The notes beneath the pieces were generated by a model. That model saw only the letters and a list, made by a program, of their open reading frames with translations, did no database searches and was not told where the DNA came from. Positions 8,204 to 16,476 of a DNA stretch of 64,000 nucleotides are shown here, in pieces (the stretch's first letter is position 1; the number at the start of each line of letters is the position of its first letter). The DNA lies in NCBI GenBank assembly GCA_023388515.1, contig JAEWGD010000033.1, positions 77,047-141,046 on the forward strand. The letters run 5' to 3'. This DNA comes from Bacillota bacterium (lineage in GTDB: Bacteria > Bacillota > Clostridia > Oscillospirales > Ruminococcaceae). A program made the translations under genes and the position numbers.

Positions 8204-9016
8204 ATGGCTACATTTTTAGGGTTTACAAAAGAAAAACAGATAAATAGGGTGGTACAGGTGGCAATAGATGATATTGTTCCAAATCCACATCAGCCAAGAA
8301 CTGAATTTGACCACGCTGATATATCATCTCTTGCAGAGAGCATTAAACAAAATGGTATTTTACAGCCACTGACATTGAGAAAATTCGATACTCAATATGA
8401 GTTAATTGCTGGTGAGCGAAGATTAAGAGCAGCAAAGCTTGCGGGGCTTGAGTATGTTCCGGGCATAATTTTGGAGATAAGCGACAGAACATCGGCGGTT
8501 TTAGCACTGGTGGAAAATATTCAAAGGCAGGATCTATCCTTTTTTGATGAGGCTAATGCAATAGAAAAATTAATAGAATACTATGGGATGACACAGGAGG
8601 ATGCAGCAATTAAACTTGGGAAAGCACAAAGCACAATTGCGAATAAGTTGAGGTTATTGAGATTGTCGGATGAGGAAAAAACGATAATTATGAAGTATAA
8701 TCTAACCGAAAGACACGCAAGAGCGTTGTTAAGACTAGCAAGTAAGGAAGAGAGAATGCAAATTATCGAAAGAGTCATCAAGTATAATCTCAATGTTGAG
8801 CGGACTGAACAGGCAATCGAGGATTTTATCGGTAAAAATGAAATTAAGGAGAGCTATAAAAAACGCAGTAGGGTGTTTCAAGACGTTAGAATGTTTGTTA
8901 ATACAATTAACAAGGCGGTTGAAACCATGCAGGCGGCAGGAATTTTAGCAAATTCAAGTAAAACTCAAAATGATGATTACATAGAGTATCGTGTTAGGAT
9001 TCCAATATCTAAGTAA
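8204..9016 (+). CDS. noc: Nucleoid occlusion protein Noc (ParB-like)
   Basis: A ParB paralogue of 270 residues, likely Noc, which binds scattered chromosomal sites and the membrane and keeps FtsZ from dividing over the nucleoid. Start at ATG 8204 behind AAAGGAG. It has 'NPHQPRTEF' (ParB box I), GERRLRA at 70-76 (the CTP-binding box of ParB/Noc proteins) and a central helix-turn-helix region 'TQEDAAIKLGKAQSTIANKLRLLRL'. The start MATFLGFTKEK could be a short membrane-targeting helix as in Bacillus Noc. Naming it Noc rather than a second ParB rests on its position between rsmG and parA. Confidence 0.88.
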   Translation: MATFLGFTKEKQINRVVQVAIDDIVPNPHQPRTEFDHADISSLAESIKQNGILQPLTLRKFDTQYELIAGERRLRAAKLAGLEYVPGIILEISDRTSAVLALVENIQRQDLSFFDEANAIEKLIEYYGMTQEDAAIKLGKAQSTIANKLRLLRLSDEEKTIIMKYNLTERHARALLRLASKEERMQIIERVIKYNLNVERTEQAIEDFIGKNEIKESYKKRSRVFQDVRMFVNTINKAVETMQAAGILANSSKTQNDDYIEYRVRIPISK

Positions 9017-9028
9017 CACAGACTTAAA

Positions 9029-9044
9029 TGTTCCACGTGGAACA
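9029..9044. promoter_or_regulatory. parS-like centromere site 1
   Basis: TGTTCCACGTGGAACA, a perfect 16-bp palindrome one symmetrical base pair away from the known parS consensus TGTTNCACGTGAAACA. It lies 13 nt after the noc stop codon and next to the parA-parB genes, so it is a probable ParB loading site. Confidence 0.85.
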
Positions 9045-9056
9045 TTCTATCTATTC

Positions 9057-9100
9057 AAAACAGCTTATATTGTTCCACGTGGAACAATATAAGCTGTTTT
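9057..9100. promoter_or_regulatory. parS-like site 2 embedded in a 44-bp perfect palindrome / terminator
   Basis: The same 16-bp palindrome recurs at 9071-9086, centred between 9078 and 9079. Here the symmetry continues without a mismatch over 22 bp on each side (9057-9100). The right arm ends in TTTTTT (9097-9102), so the RNA form would be a very stable hairpin followed by U residues. It is therefore also a plausible intrinsic terminator for noc. Confidence 0.85.
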
Positions 9101-9152
9101 TTAACCTTTTGATTTGAAGAGTAATTATTATTTGTAAATAGGACAAAAATAG

Positions 9153-9181
9153 TTTACTTTTGAAAGGTAATGTGTTATAAT
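9153..9181 (+). promoter_or_regulatory. parA-parB promoter
   Basis: TTTACT at 9153-9158, 17-nt spacer, TATAAT at 9176-9181 with a TGT extended -10. It begins about 55 bp downstream of the palindromic parS-like site. Confidence 0.7.
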
Positions 9182-9220
9182 TAGTGTAAGAACTTAAATA
9201 ATAATAGGAGGAACTGTGTT

Positions 9221-10021
9221 ATGGGCAAAGTATTTGCTGTTGCTAACCAAAAAGGCGGGGTTGGAAAATCGACTACCGTTGTGAACTTAGCGGCTTATCT
9301 AGGGCTAAAAGATAAAACTGTGCTATGTGTGGACATAGATGCACAAGGGAACACGACTAGTGGTTTTGGGATAAAGAAAAAATCTCTTATCACATCAGCG
9401 TATGAAATGCTTATTGGTAAGGAGAAAGTCCAAAATTGTATTATAAAAACTTCATTCAGAAATGTTAGTGTTGTTCCATCTACACCGAATCTTGCAGGGT
9501 GCGAGATTGAAATGGTTAACCTAGAAAATAGGGTTAATAGGCTGAAAATGCAACTTTTGACGGTGAAGTTGGACTACGATTACATTCTTATCGATTGCCC
9601 ACCGTCGCTTAGTTTGCTTACATTGAATGGTTTGTGTGCTTGTGACAGTGTTATTGTTCCTCTCCAGTGCGAGTTTTATTCGCTTGAAGGGCTGTCGCAA
9701 CTGGTGGAAACTATAAAATTAGTGCGTGCAAATTATAATTCTAGCCTCGAAATGGAGGGAATACTATTTACAATGTATGACCCTAGGCTGAATTTGTCGG
9801 AACAGGTTGTAAATGAGGTGAAAAAACACTTTCCTGATAAGGTTTTCAACTCAACTATTCCGAGAAATGTACGTATTTCCGAAGCTCCTAGTCACGGTAA
9901 ACCTGTTATTTACTATGATAGGTATTCAAAAGGTGCGTTAGCTTATGAGAATCTGGGTCTTGAGATTCTAGGTGAAACCCCTGTTAAAAAGGAAAAGAAA
10001 AAGTTATTTTCAAGAAAATAA
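9221..10021 (+). CDS. parA: Chromosome partitioning ATPase ParA/Soj
   Basis: A Walker-type ATPase of 266 residues that works with ParB on parS to segregate origins and, in Bacillus, to regulate DnaA. The deviant Walker A KGGVGKST is at 11-18, and 'DIDAQGNTTSGFG' and 'YDYILIDCPPSLSLLTLNGL' (Walker B region) follow. ATG 9221 has TAGGAGG 9 nt upstream. The gene is adjacent to parB and behind two parS-like sites. The tail after the ParA domain is short and Lys-rich. Confidence 0.96.
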   Translation: MGKVFAVANQKGGVGKSTTVVNLAAYLGLKDKTVLCVDIDAQGNTTSGFGIKKKSLITSAYEMLIGKEKVQNCIIKTSFRNVSVVPSTPNLAGCEIEMVNLENRVNRLKMQLLTVKLDYDYILIDCPPSLSLLTLNGLCACDSVIVPLQCEFYSLEGLSQLVETIKLVRANYNSSLEMEGILFTMYDPRLNLSEQVVNEVKKHFPDKVFNSTIPRNVRISEAPSHGKPVIYYDRYSKGALAYENLGLEILGETPVKKEKKKLFSRK

Positions 10022-10040
10022 ATTATGAGGAGGTAAGGGT

Positions 10041-10886
10041 ATGGCTAAAACAGGAGGTCTTGGGCTTGGTTTAGATGCTCTATTTGACGACAATAGTACC
10101 GATACTCAGATTAAACGGACATTGAGGTTGTCAGAAATTGAGCCAAACCGATCACAGCCAAGAAAAAGCTTTAGTGAGGAAACAATTGCGTCGCTTGCAG
10201 AGTCGATAAGTCAACATGGAATGATACAGCCCATAGTTGTGCGTCCTAATGGCAATAATTTTTATCAAATTGTTGCAGGAGAGAGGCGATGGCGTGCTGC
10301 TAGAATGCTTGCGATGGATGAAGTTCCAGTGATTATTATGGAATTAAGTGATTTTGAGGCTATGCAGATTTCGTTAATTGAGAATTTGCAACGTGAAAAT
10401 CTAAATCCAATTGAAGAATCATTGGGATATAAGGATTTAATTGAGGTTTATGACATGACTCAAGACATGGTCGCAAAGACGGTGGGACGTTCTCGTTCTG
10501 CTGTTGCAAATGCATTAAGGTTGCTTAATCTACCAAAAGAGGTTCAGCAGATGCTGAAAATGGGGGATATAACCGTTGGACACGCTAAAGCTTTGGTGGC
10601 AGTTGATGACGAAGATTTGCTTATGGAACTGGCTGTAAAAGCTGCAGCAGATAAATTAACCGTTAGAGCGATAGAAAAAATCATTTCAAAATTAGACGAA
10701 CCTGAAATAGAACCTGAAAAGACAGATAAAATCGACAGTTACTTTAAGGAAATGGAGTTAAGTCTTAACGAAAACTTAGGTAGACGTGTTAAGGTTGACT
10801 ATTCAAAAAATAAAGGTGCGTTGATTCTTGAATTTTACGATAAAGAAGACTTGGCTGCAATTGCTCAAAAACTAGTAGAAAACTAA
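10041..10886 (+). CDS. parB: Chromosome partitioning protein ParB/Spo0J
   Basis: CTP-dependent clamp that loads at parS and recruits SMC. 281 residues. The start 'MAKTGGLGLGLDALF' is the ParA-stimulating peptide typical of chromosomal ParB. Box 'EPNRSQPRKSF' at about 34-44 and GERRWRA at 80-86 are present, and the HTH region 'TQDMVAKTVGRSRSAVANALRLLNLP' follows. The C-terminal dimer domain is at about 215-281. Start ATG 10041 behind GAGGAGG. Compared with Noc upstream, it has the ParA-interacting N-terminus, which supports this division of roles. Confidence 0.96.
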   Translation: MAKTGGLGLGLDALFDDNSTDTQIKRTLRLSEIEPNRSQPRKSFSEETIASLAESISQHGMIQPIVVRPNGNNFYQIVAGERRWRAARMLAMDEVPVIIMELSDFEAMQISLIENLQRENLNPIEESLGYKDLIEVYDMTQDMVAKTVGRSRSAVANALRLLNLPKEVQQMLKMGDITVGHAKALVAVDDEDLLMELAVKAAADKLTVRAIEKIISKLDEPEIEPEKTDKIDSYFKEMELSLNENLGRRVKVDYSKNKGALILEFYDKEDLAAIAQKLVEN

Positions 10887-10902
10887 AGGAGATTATGTTA
10901 AT

Positions 10903-12174
10903 ATGCTTGATATTAGACTAATTAGAGAAAATCCAGATGAAGTTAAGGCGAAACTTGCAACTAGAAACGCTAATTTTGATAGCTATGTTGATGAAATATT
11001 AGAAATTGATGCTGATAGAAGAAAAATTTCTACTGAGGCAGATACTTTAAAGGCTGAACAGAATAAGGTTTCAAAGCAAATACCTGTTATGAAGAAAAAC
11101 GGTGAGGATACCACTGAAATTATGCAAGAAATGAAGGCTATTTCAGAAAAAATCAAGCAAGAGGATGTTAAAATCAACGAACTTGAGAAAAAGCAACAGT
11201 TTTTATTGCTTTCTGTTCCGAATGTTCCGTCTGATACAACGCCTATTGGTAGTGATGATAGCGAAAATGTGGAGATTAGAAAGTTTGGCGAGCCTACTGA
11301 ATTTGATTTTGAACCAGTTGCACACTGGGATTTGGGTAAAAGTTTAGGTATTTTAGACCCTGAAACAGCTGCAAAAGTCACTGGTGCAAGGTTTCATTTC
11401 TACAAAGGATTGGGGGCAAGGCTTGAAAGAGCGATTATCAACTACTTTTTGAACACTCACACTGAGAACGGATACACAGAAATTCTACCTCCCTTCATGG
11501 TTAACAGAGCATCAATGACGGGAACTGGACAGCTCCCAAAGTTTGAGGATGACGCATTTAAGCTTTCAAATGAGGATTATTTTCTAATCCCGACTGCTGA
11601 AGTGCCTGTTACAAATATGCATAGGGATGAAATTCTGTTTTCTGATTCACTTCCGATTAAATATTGTGCGTATTCTGCTTGCTTTAGAGCAGAGGCAGGC
11701 AGTGCTGGACGTGACCAAAGAGGGTTAATACGTCAGCATCAGTTTAATAAGGTTGAACTTGTGAAGTTTGCGACACCTGAAAATTCAGCTGAGGAGTTAG
11801 AAAGTCTTACAAAGGATGCTGAAAGAGTTTTACAAGGTTTGGGACTTCCATATAGAGTTGTTGCACTTTGCAGTGGTGATATTGGCTTTTCAAGTGCAAA
11901 AACGTATGATATTGAGGTTTGGATGCCATCTTATAATAGATATGTTGAGATTTCTAGCTGTTCAAACTTCTTAGATTATCAGGCAAGACGTGCTGGAATT
12001 CGCTATAAAAACAGCACTAAGGACAAGGCACAGTTTGTGCATACGCTGAATGGTTCGGGCGTTGCTATCGGTAGAACTGTTGCAGCAATCATGGAAAATT
12101 ATCAGAATGCTGATGGAAGTATCACAGTTCCACAGGCTTTAGTTCCATATATGGGCATTGATATTATAAAGTAA
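10903..12174 (+). CDS. serS: Seryl-tRNA synthetase
   Basis: Class II synthetase that charges tRNA-Ser. 423 residues, normal length. The N-terminal tRNA-binding coiled coil spans about residues 25-105. Motif 2 is in 'CFRAEAGSAGRDQRGLIRQHQF' and motif 3 is 'GSGVAIGRTVAAIMENYQ' starting near residue 384. ATG 10903 follows AAAGGAG at 10 nt. It is 16 nt after parB and probably co-transcribed. There is no T-box leader in the gap. The same origin-proximal position is known in other clostridia. Confidence 0.97.
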   Translation: MLDIRLIRENPDEVKAKLATRNANFDSYVDEILEIDADRRKISTEADTLKAEQNKVSKQIPVMKKNGEDTTEIMQEMKAISEKIKQEDVKINELEKKQQFLLLSVPNVPSDTTPIGSDDSENVEIRKFGEPTEFDFEPVAHWDLGKSLGILDPETAAKVTGARFHFYKGLGARLERAIINYFLNTHTENGYTEILPPFMVNRASMTGTGQLPKFEDDAFKLSNEDYFLIPTAEVPVTNMHRDEILFSDSLPIKYCAYSACFRAEAGSAGRDQRGLIRQHQFNKVELVKFATPENSAEELESLTKDAERVLQGLGLPYRVVALCSGDIGFSSAKTYDIEVWMPSYNRYVEISSCSNFLDYQARRAGIRYKNSTKDKAQFVHTLNGSGVAIGRTVAAIMENYQNADGSITVPQALVPYMGIDIIK

Positions 12175-12203
12175 TTGCATCGCTTAAATGATTTTATAAA
12201 TAA

Positions 12204-12238
12204 AAAGGATACCAATTCACTAGAAAAAGGTATCCTTT
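12204..12238 (+). terminator. Hairpin after serS
   Basis: A 10-bp perfect stem AAAGGATACC/GGTATCCTTT with a 15-nt loop. The T-run is poor, so termination may be partial and the thioesterase could be reached by read-through. Confidence 0.5.
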
Positions 12239-12259
12239 AGCATTTTGGAGGCATTTAAA

Positions 12260-13003
12260 ATGAATGAAGTTATAACAAATATAAGTGAAATATTTGATAA
12301 AAAGAGGGTTTACTTTTATGAATGTGACTATAAAAACCGTCTAAAACTTTCAGAAATACTGAAATTATCGGCAGAACTTGCAGGGCATGACTATACGAAA
12401 AAGGGGCTTTCTCATGAATTCTTATGGAAAAATGGCATGGTTTTTCTTGTATCTAGAGTCAGCTTTCACATATTTGAGTATCCGCAAAGTCAAACAGAGT
12501 TGATTAGTAGCACTTGGGAGAAGGGAAAAAAGGGTGCAATGTTCTTAAGAGGATTTGAAATTAAGGGCGTTGACGGTCGTAAATACGTTGAAGGTACTGC
12601 TGGTTGGGTGCTTGTAAATCCTGAAACTTGGCATATAATTAAGCCAAAAAATTTTCCTTACGGAATGCCACAGATAACTGACAGGGAATGCATGGCTCTT
12701 GATATAGGCAAGATTTCTGGTGAAAACTTAACCCTTTACGGAAAAAGAGAGGTACGTTTAAGCGATTTAGACGGAAACGGGCATGTCTATAATGGAAATT
12801 ATGCAGATATAGCTATTGATGTAATTTCTCAACAACGATTTGAACAAGATGTTGAAAACTTTAGGATCAACTTTGTTAGTGAGGCAGTTTTAGGAGATAC
12901 TATTGATATTTATGGAGATATTGAGGAAAATAAGGCGATTATGGTTGGAAAAATATGTGACAAGGTATGCTTTGAGTCAGAAATTATATTTAAGGCTAAT
13001 TAA
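12260..13003 (+). CDS. Acyl-ACP thioesterase (double hot-dog)
   Basis: Hydrolyses acyl-ACP to release free fatty acids in the cytoplasm. 247 residues from ATG 12260 (GGAGG at 12247-12251). The first hot-dog domain spans about 10-145 ('YECDYKNRLKLSEILKLSAELAGHDYTKKGLSHEFL', 'SRVSFHIFEYPQSQTELISSTW'). The second, about 155-247, contains 'REVRLSDLDGNGHVYNGNYADIAID', equivalent to the Asn/His active-site region of bacterial FatA/B-like enzymes (PF01643). Substrate chain length cannot be read from the sequence. It follows serS across a weak terminator and has no clear promoter of its own. Confidence 0.88.
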   Translation: MNEVITNISEIFDKKRVYFYECDYKNRLKLSEILKLSAELAGHDYTKKGLSHEFLWKNGMVFLVSRVSFHIFEYPQSQTELISSTWEKGKKGAMFLRGFEIKGVDGRKYVEGTAGWVLVNPETWHIIKPKNFPYGMPQITDRECMALDIGKISGENLTLYGKREVRLSDLDGNGHVYNGNYADIAIDVISQQRFEQDVENFRINFVSEAVLGDTIDIYGDIEENKAIMVGKICDKVCFESEIIFKAN

Positions 13004-13026
13004 TTGATATTTTTTCATCAAACTTA

Positions 13027-13055
13027 TTGCAATTTGTTTTAAAATGAGGTATAAT
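13027..13055 (+). promoter_or_regulatory. fba promoter
   Basis: TTGCAA at 13027-13032, 17-nt spacer, TATAAT at 13050-13055, about 65 nt before the start codon. Confidence 0.7.
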
Positions 13056-13119
13056 AATTTTAATAAGGGTTAGTGCCTTTTTGCAATAACACAAAAAATT
13101 AAATCTGGAGGACTAAAAT

Positions 13120-13983
13120 ATGTTGGTATCAGCAAAAGATATGCTTAACAAGGCAAGAGATGGTAAATATGCGGTAGGTCAGTTTAATATAAACAACCTT
13201 GAGTGGACAAAGGCTGTTTTGCTCACTGCTCAGGAGATGAATTCGCCTGTTATTTTGGGCGTTTCTGAGGGTGCGGGCAAGTATATGGCTGGCTATAAAA
13301 CAGTAGTTGGCATGGTTAACGGTATGCTTGAGGAATTGAAAATCACTGTTCCTGTTGCACTTCACCTTGATCATGGCTCATTTGATGGTGCAAAGGATTG
13401 TATAGCTGCTGGATTTTCATCAGTTATGTTCGACGGCTCACATTACCCTATTGAAGAAAATATTGCTAAGACAACTGAATTAGTTAATATTTGCAATGAA
13501 AAGGGTTTATCACTTGAGGCAGAGGTTGGCTCAATCGGTGGCGAAGAGGACGGTGTTGTTGGAACTGGTGAGCAAGCTGACCCTGATGAATGTAAGGCTA
13601 TTGCTGATTTGGGAGTAACAATGCTTGCTGCTGGAATTGGTAATATTCACGGTAAATATCCTGATAATTGGGCAGGGTTAAATTTTGATACTCTTGCTGC
13701 TATAAAGGCAAAAACTGGCGATATGCCGTTGGTTCTTCATGGTGGAACAGGAATTTCTGAAGAAATGATTAAGAAAGCAATTTCACTAGGCGTTGCTAAA
13801 ATCAATGTAAATACAGAGTGCCAATGGGCGTTCCAACTTGCTACAAGAAAATATATCGAAGATGGCAAGGATTTAGTTGGTAAGGGGTTTGACCCAAGAA
13901 AACTTCTCGGACCTGGATTTGAGGCGATTAAGGTTTCTGTTAAGGAAAAAATGGAGCTATTTGGTTCTGTTAACAAGGCTTAA
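13120..13983 (+). CDS. fba: Class II fructose-1,6-bisphosphate aldolase
   Basis: Zinc-dependent glycolytic aldolase that interconverts fructose-1,6-bisphosphate and two triose phosphates. 287 residues, typical of the short class II type. 'VALHLDHGSFDGAKDCI' carries the catalytic Asp84 and zinc-ligand His85. 'SLEAEVGSIGGEEDG' and 'AAGIGNIHGKYP' carry further metal and phosphate contacts, and 'LVLHGGTGISEEMIKKAI' and 'KINVNTECQWAF' complete the barrel. Own promoter, GGAGG site and strong terminator make it a monocistronic unit, fitting a highly expressed gene. Confidence 0.96.
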   Translation: MLVSAKDMLNKARDGKYAVGQFNINNLEWTKAVLLTAQEMNSPVILGVSEGAGKYMAGYKTVVGMVNGMLEELKITVPVALHLDHGSFDGAKDCIAAGFSSVMFDGSHYPIEENIAKTTELVNICNEKGLSLEAEVGSIGGEEDGVVGTGEQADPDECKAIADLGVTMLAAGIGNIHGKYPDNWAGLNFDTLAAIKAKTGDMPLVLHGGTGISEEMIKKAISLGVAKINVNTECQWAFQLATRKYIEDGKDLVGKGFDPRKLLGPGFEAIKVSVKEKMELFGSVNKA

Positions 13984-14000
13984 TTAGATAAACTTATATG

Positions 14001-14036
14001 AAAATGCGAATGTAGATTGCTACATTCGCATTTTTT
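14001..14036 (+). terminator. Strong terminator after fba
   Basis: A 14-bp perfect stem (14001-14014 with 14021-14034), 6-nt loop and TTTTTT run. Confidence 0.9.
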
Positions 14037-14235
14037 ATTTATAATTAAAAAATATACAAAAACTGCAATAATTATAATTTATAAAAGCTATTAAAAAATA
14101 TATATCTACGAGAAGTTATAAAATATAAAAAATCTTATTTCAATCACAAAAATCACATCATGAGAACATTTAAAATTCACATAGAAATTGTATCATGTTT
14201 CAAGATATTAAAAAGGAAAAGTGAGGACAATAATT

Positions 14236-16119
14236 ATGAGAATAAAGAAAACAGTTGCGTTTATTACAGCTTTATTATTCGTTTTTTCATTTACGGCATG
14301 TAATAATTCTTATAAAAAAAACACGTCAAGCAGTACAAATCTAGCAAATATTGAGTCTGGTTCAACATCAGCTATGGGAGGATATGCAGACAAGCTTTTT
14401 GGCGATGAGGTTATGAAAATTAACATTATTGTTGATGAAAATGAGTGGCAAAATATGCTTGATAATGCTAAAGCAGAGGAATATATTAGTGTAAATGTTG
14501 ATGTGAATGGTGAAATTTATGAAAATGTTGGTATTAGGGTTAAGGGAAATTCTAGCCTTAATATGATAGCAAATGACGATACAGATAGGTACAGTTTTAA
14601 AATTAAATTTGATAAGTATGTTGATAATCAGACTTGTCAAGGGCTCGATAAACTGGTGCTTAACAACGTAATATCGGATAACACATATATGAAAGATTAT
14701 CTTGCATTTCAGCTTATGAATTTTATGGATGTCGATGGGGCGTTGTATAATTATTCATATACCATGATTAACGGTGAATATAGTGGACTGTATATTGCTC
14801 TTGAATCGTATGAAAATAGCTTTGCACAACGTGTTTACGGCGATGACGATAACGTTAATATGTATAATGTAAAAGTGGAAAACATGGGTGGCAATGCAGG
14901 AGATATGCCGAATGCGGGGAACGGAAATATGCAAACTCCACCCGATATGCCGAATGCGGAGAGTGGAAATATGCAAACCCCACCCGATATGCCAAATATG
15001 GAAAACGGTGATATACCGATAAATTCAAAAGGGAAATTTAGTGATGTTTTCCCAGACGGGTTCGATTTTGATGATTTTTATGAAGCTACTCAGTCTGAAG
15101 ATTTTGATTTTGAAGCCTACCTTACCGAACATAATCTTTCGCTAGAGGATTTTAATTTTTCGGAGGATATAACATCTGAAGAAATAATGGATTTTATAGA
15201 AAAAATTCAGTCGAATGATTTTTCAAAAATAGGTGGTGGAATGGGAGGCGGAATGGGTGCTGGGGACACTGGTGGCTCGCTAAAATATACAAGCGATAGC
15301 ATTTCAGATTATTCGTCTATATTTGACAATGCGGTGTTCAAGCATACGACTGAGGAGGATGAACAAAAAGTTATTACTGCTTTGAAAAAATTATCTGAGG
15401 GCGAAGATTTAGAAGAATATTTTGATGTTGATAAAATTTTACGCTATCTTGCTGTTCATACAGTGCTTTCAAACTTTGATAGTTACAGTTCAACTATGGC
15501 ACAGAATTATTATGTTTGTGAAACAGATGGCGTAATTTCGGTACTTCCATGGGATTATAATCTTTCATTTGGGGCATTTCAGGCAAACGCTTCTGACGCA
15601 GTGAATTTCCCAATAGATACCCCAGTTTATGGTGTAGAAATGGAGGATCGACCACTTATTTCAGGCTTGCTTGCTGTTGAGGAATATAGTGAAAAATATC
15701 ATGAGTATCTTCAAGAAATTGTTGATGATTATTTCAATAGTGGTTATTTTGAGAGTCTTGTTAATGAAATTGATCAAAAGATAAGTGGTTATGTTGAAAC
15801 AGACCCTACAAAATTCTGTACCTTTGAAGAATATAAGACTGGCATAGAAACTGTTAAGCAGTTTGGAAAGCTACGAGCAGAAAGCATAGCAGGACAGCTT
15901 GCTGGAACAATTCCATCAACAACAGATGGGCAGAAAAAAGACAGCTCATTATTAGTAAATTGCGATGATATAAATATTTCAGATATGGGCTCACAAAATG
16001 GTGAAAAAGGTGGAGGATTTGGCGGATATGGAAATATGCCGAACGCAGATGGTATGCCAACAAGACCTAATTTTAATGGTAATGATGGAAAAACACCATC
16101 AACCTCCACATCAGAGTAA
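14236..16119 (+). CDS. CotH-family lipoprotein with internal Met/Pro/Asn repeats
   Basis: 627 residues from ATG 14236. An N-terminal hydrophobic segment ends in 'FSFTAC', a plausible though non-ideal lipobox, so the protein is probably surface-anchored. The CotH domain is recognisable from 'VMKINIIVDENEWQNML', 'NVGIRVKGNSSLN', 'DTDRYSFKIKFDKYV', 'NGEYSGLYIALESYENSFAQRVYG' and, later, 'QNYYVCETDGVISVLPWDYNLSFG'. CotH proteins resemble protein kinases, and Bacillus CotH phosphorylates coat proteins. In cellulosome-forming ruminococci related proteins are part of the surface complex. Here no dockerin is attached. Between the two halves of the domain (about residues 222-355) lie a 14-residue DMPNA/QTPP repeat and acidic FD-rich stretches. 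The C-terminus is Gly/Pro-rich. Confidence 0.85.
   Translation: MRIKKTVAFITALLFVFSFTACNNSYKKNTSSSTNLANIESGSTSAMGGYADKLFGDEVMKINIIVDENEWQNMLDNAKAEEYISVNVDVNGEIYENVGIRVKGNSSLNMIANDDTDRYSFKIKFDKYVDNQTCQGLDKLVLNNVISDNTYMKDYLAFQLMNFMDVDGALYNYSYTMINGEYSGLYIALESYENSFAQRVYGDDDNVNMYNVKVENMGGNAGDMPNAGNGNMQTPPDMPNAESGNMQTPPDMPNMENGDIPINSKGKFSDVFPDGFDFDDFYEATQSEDFDFEAYLTEHNLSLEDFNFSEDITSEEIMDFIEKIQSNDFSKIGGGMGGGMGAGDTGGSLKYTSDSISDYSSIFDNAVFKHTTEEDEQKVITALKKLSEGEDLEEYFDVDKILRYLAVHTVLSNFDSYSSTMAQNYYVCETDGVISVLPWDYNLSFGAFQANASDAVNFPIDTPVYGVEMEDRPLISGLLAVEEYSEKYHEYLQEIVDDYFNSGYFESLVNEIDQKISGYVETDPTKFCTFEEYKTGIETVKQFGKLRAESIAGQLAGTIPSTTDGQKKDSSLLVNCDDINISDMGSQNGEKGGGFGGYGNMPNADGMPTRPNFNGNDGKTPSTSTSE
14902..14985 (+). 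repeat. 42-bp tandem repeat inside the cotH-like gene
   Basis: Two near-identical 42-bp units (14902-14943, 14944-14985) encode DMPNAGNGNMQTPP and DMPNAESGNMQTPP. A third, partial unit begins at 14986 (DMPNMENGD). The array is in frame and likely to vary in copy number between strains. Confidence 0.9.
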
Positions 16120-16126
16120 GTTAGAG

Positions 16127-16363
16127 TTATGATTTAGACCAAAATTCAGTTTTGCTATTATTAAACGCAATTTCAATATTTTTCACGCTAAAAAAGCGTT
16201 TAAGTTCCTCATAAAGCTGTGGTGGAATATCAGCCTCCTTAAGCGTTTCAATCCAAAATGCTTGCCCACCACAGGCATCTCTAAGATGTATTTTCACCTG
16301 TAAGCTTTTCTCCTCAAGTAGACTATTCAGTTCAATAAGTTCCTGATAAGTAATGGTTTTCAT
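16127..16363 (-). CDS. Small protein with an RDAC motif, function unknown
   Basis: 78 residues on the minus strand, starting at ATG 16363 behind AAGGAGG (16370-16376). The centre reads 'VKIHLRDACGGQAFWIETL', then a helical region and 'ALKRFFSVKNIEIAFNNSKTEFWSKS'-type end ('EELKRFFSVKNIEIAFNN'). I recall a family named after such an RDAC motif in gut clostridia, but the function is not known to me. It has its own good promoter (16389-16417) divergent from the amidohydrolase. Its stop lies 7 bp from the CotH stop, so the two genes converge without a visible terminator. Confidence 0.7.
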   Translation of the reverse strand: MKTITYQELIELNSLLEEKSLQVKIHLRDACGGQAFWIETLKEADIPPQLYEELKRFFSVKNIEIAFNNSKTEFWSKS

Positions 16364-16388
16364 ATGCACCCTCCTTATTTTTATAATT

Positions 16389-16417
16389 ATTATACCAGTT
16401 TTGAGCAATTATATCAA
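16389..16417 (-). promoter_or_regulatory. Promoter of the RDAC-motif gene
   Basis: On the minus strand TTGATA (16417-16412), 17-nt spacer, TATAAT (16394-16389). Confidence 0.75.
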
Positions 16418-16423
16418 TGAGTA

Positions 16424-16452
16424 TTGAAATTTTAAGACAAGTATGATAAAAT
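16424..16452 (+). promoter_or_regulatory. Promoter of the amidohydrolase gene
   Basis: TTGAAA at 16424-16429, 17-nt spacer, TAAAAT at 16447-16452 with TGA extended -10. It is back-to-back with the minus-strand promoter at 16389-16417, only 6 bp apart. Confidence 0.65.
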
Positions 16453-16476
16453 AATAACATAAGGATTGGTGATAAA

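Noticed and set aside
10887..10902. T-box leader in front of serS
   Set aside because: Only 16 nt separate parB and serS, and no leader can fit.
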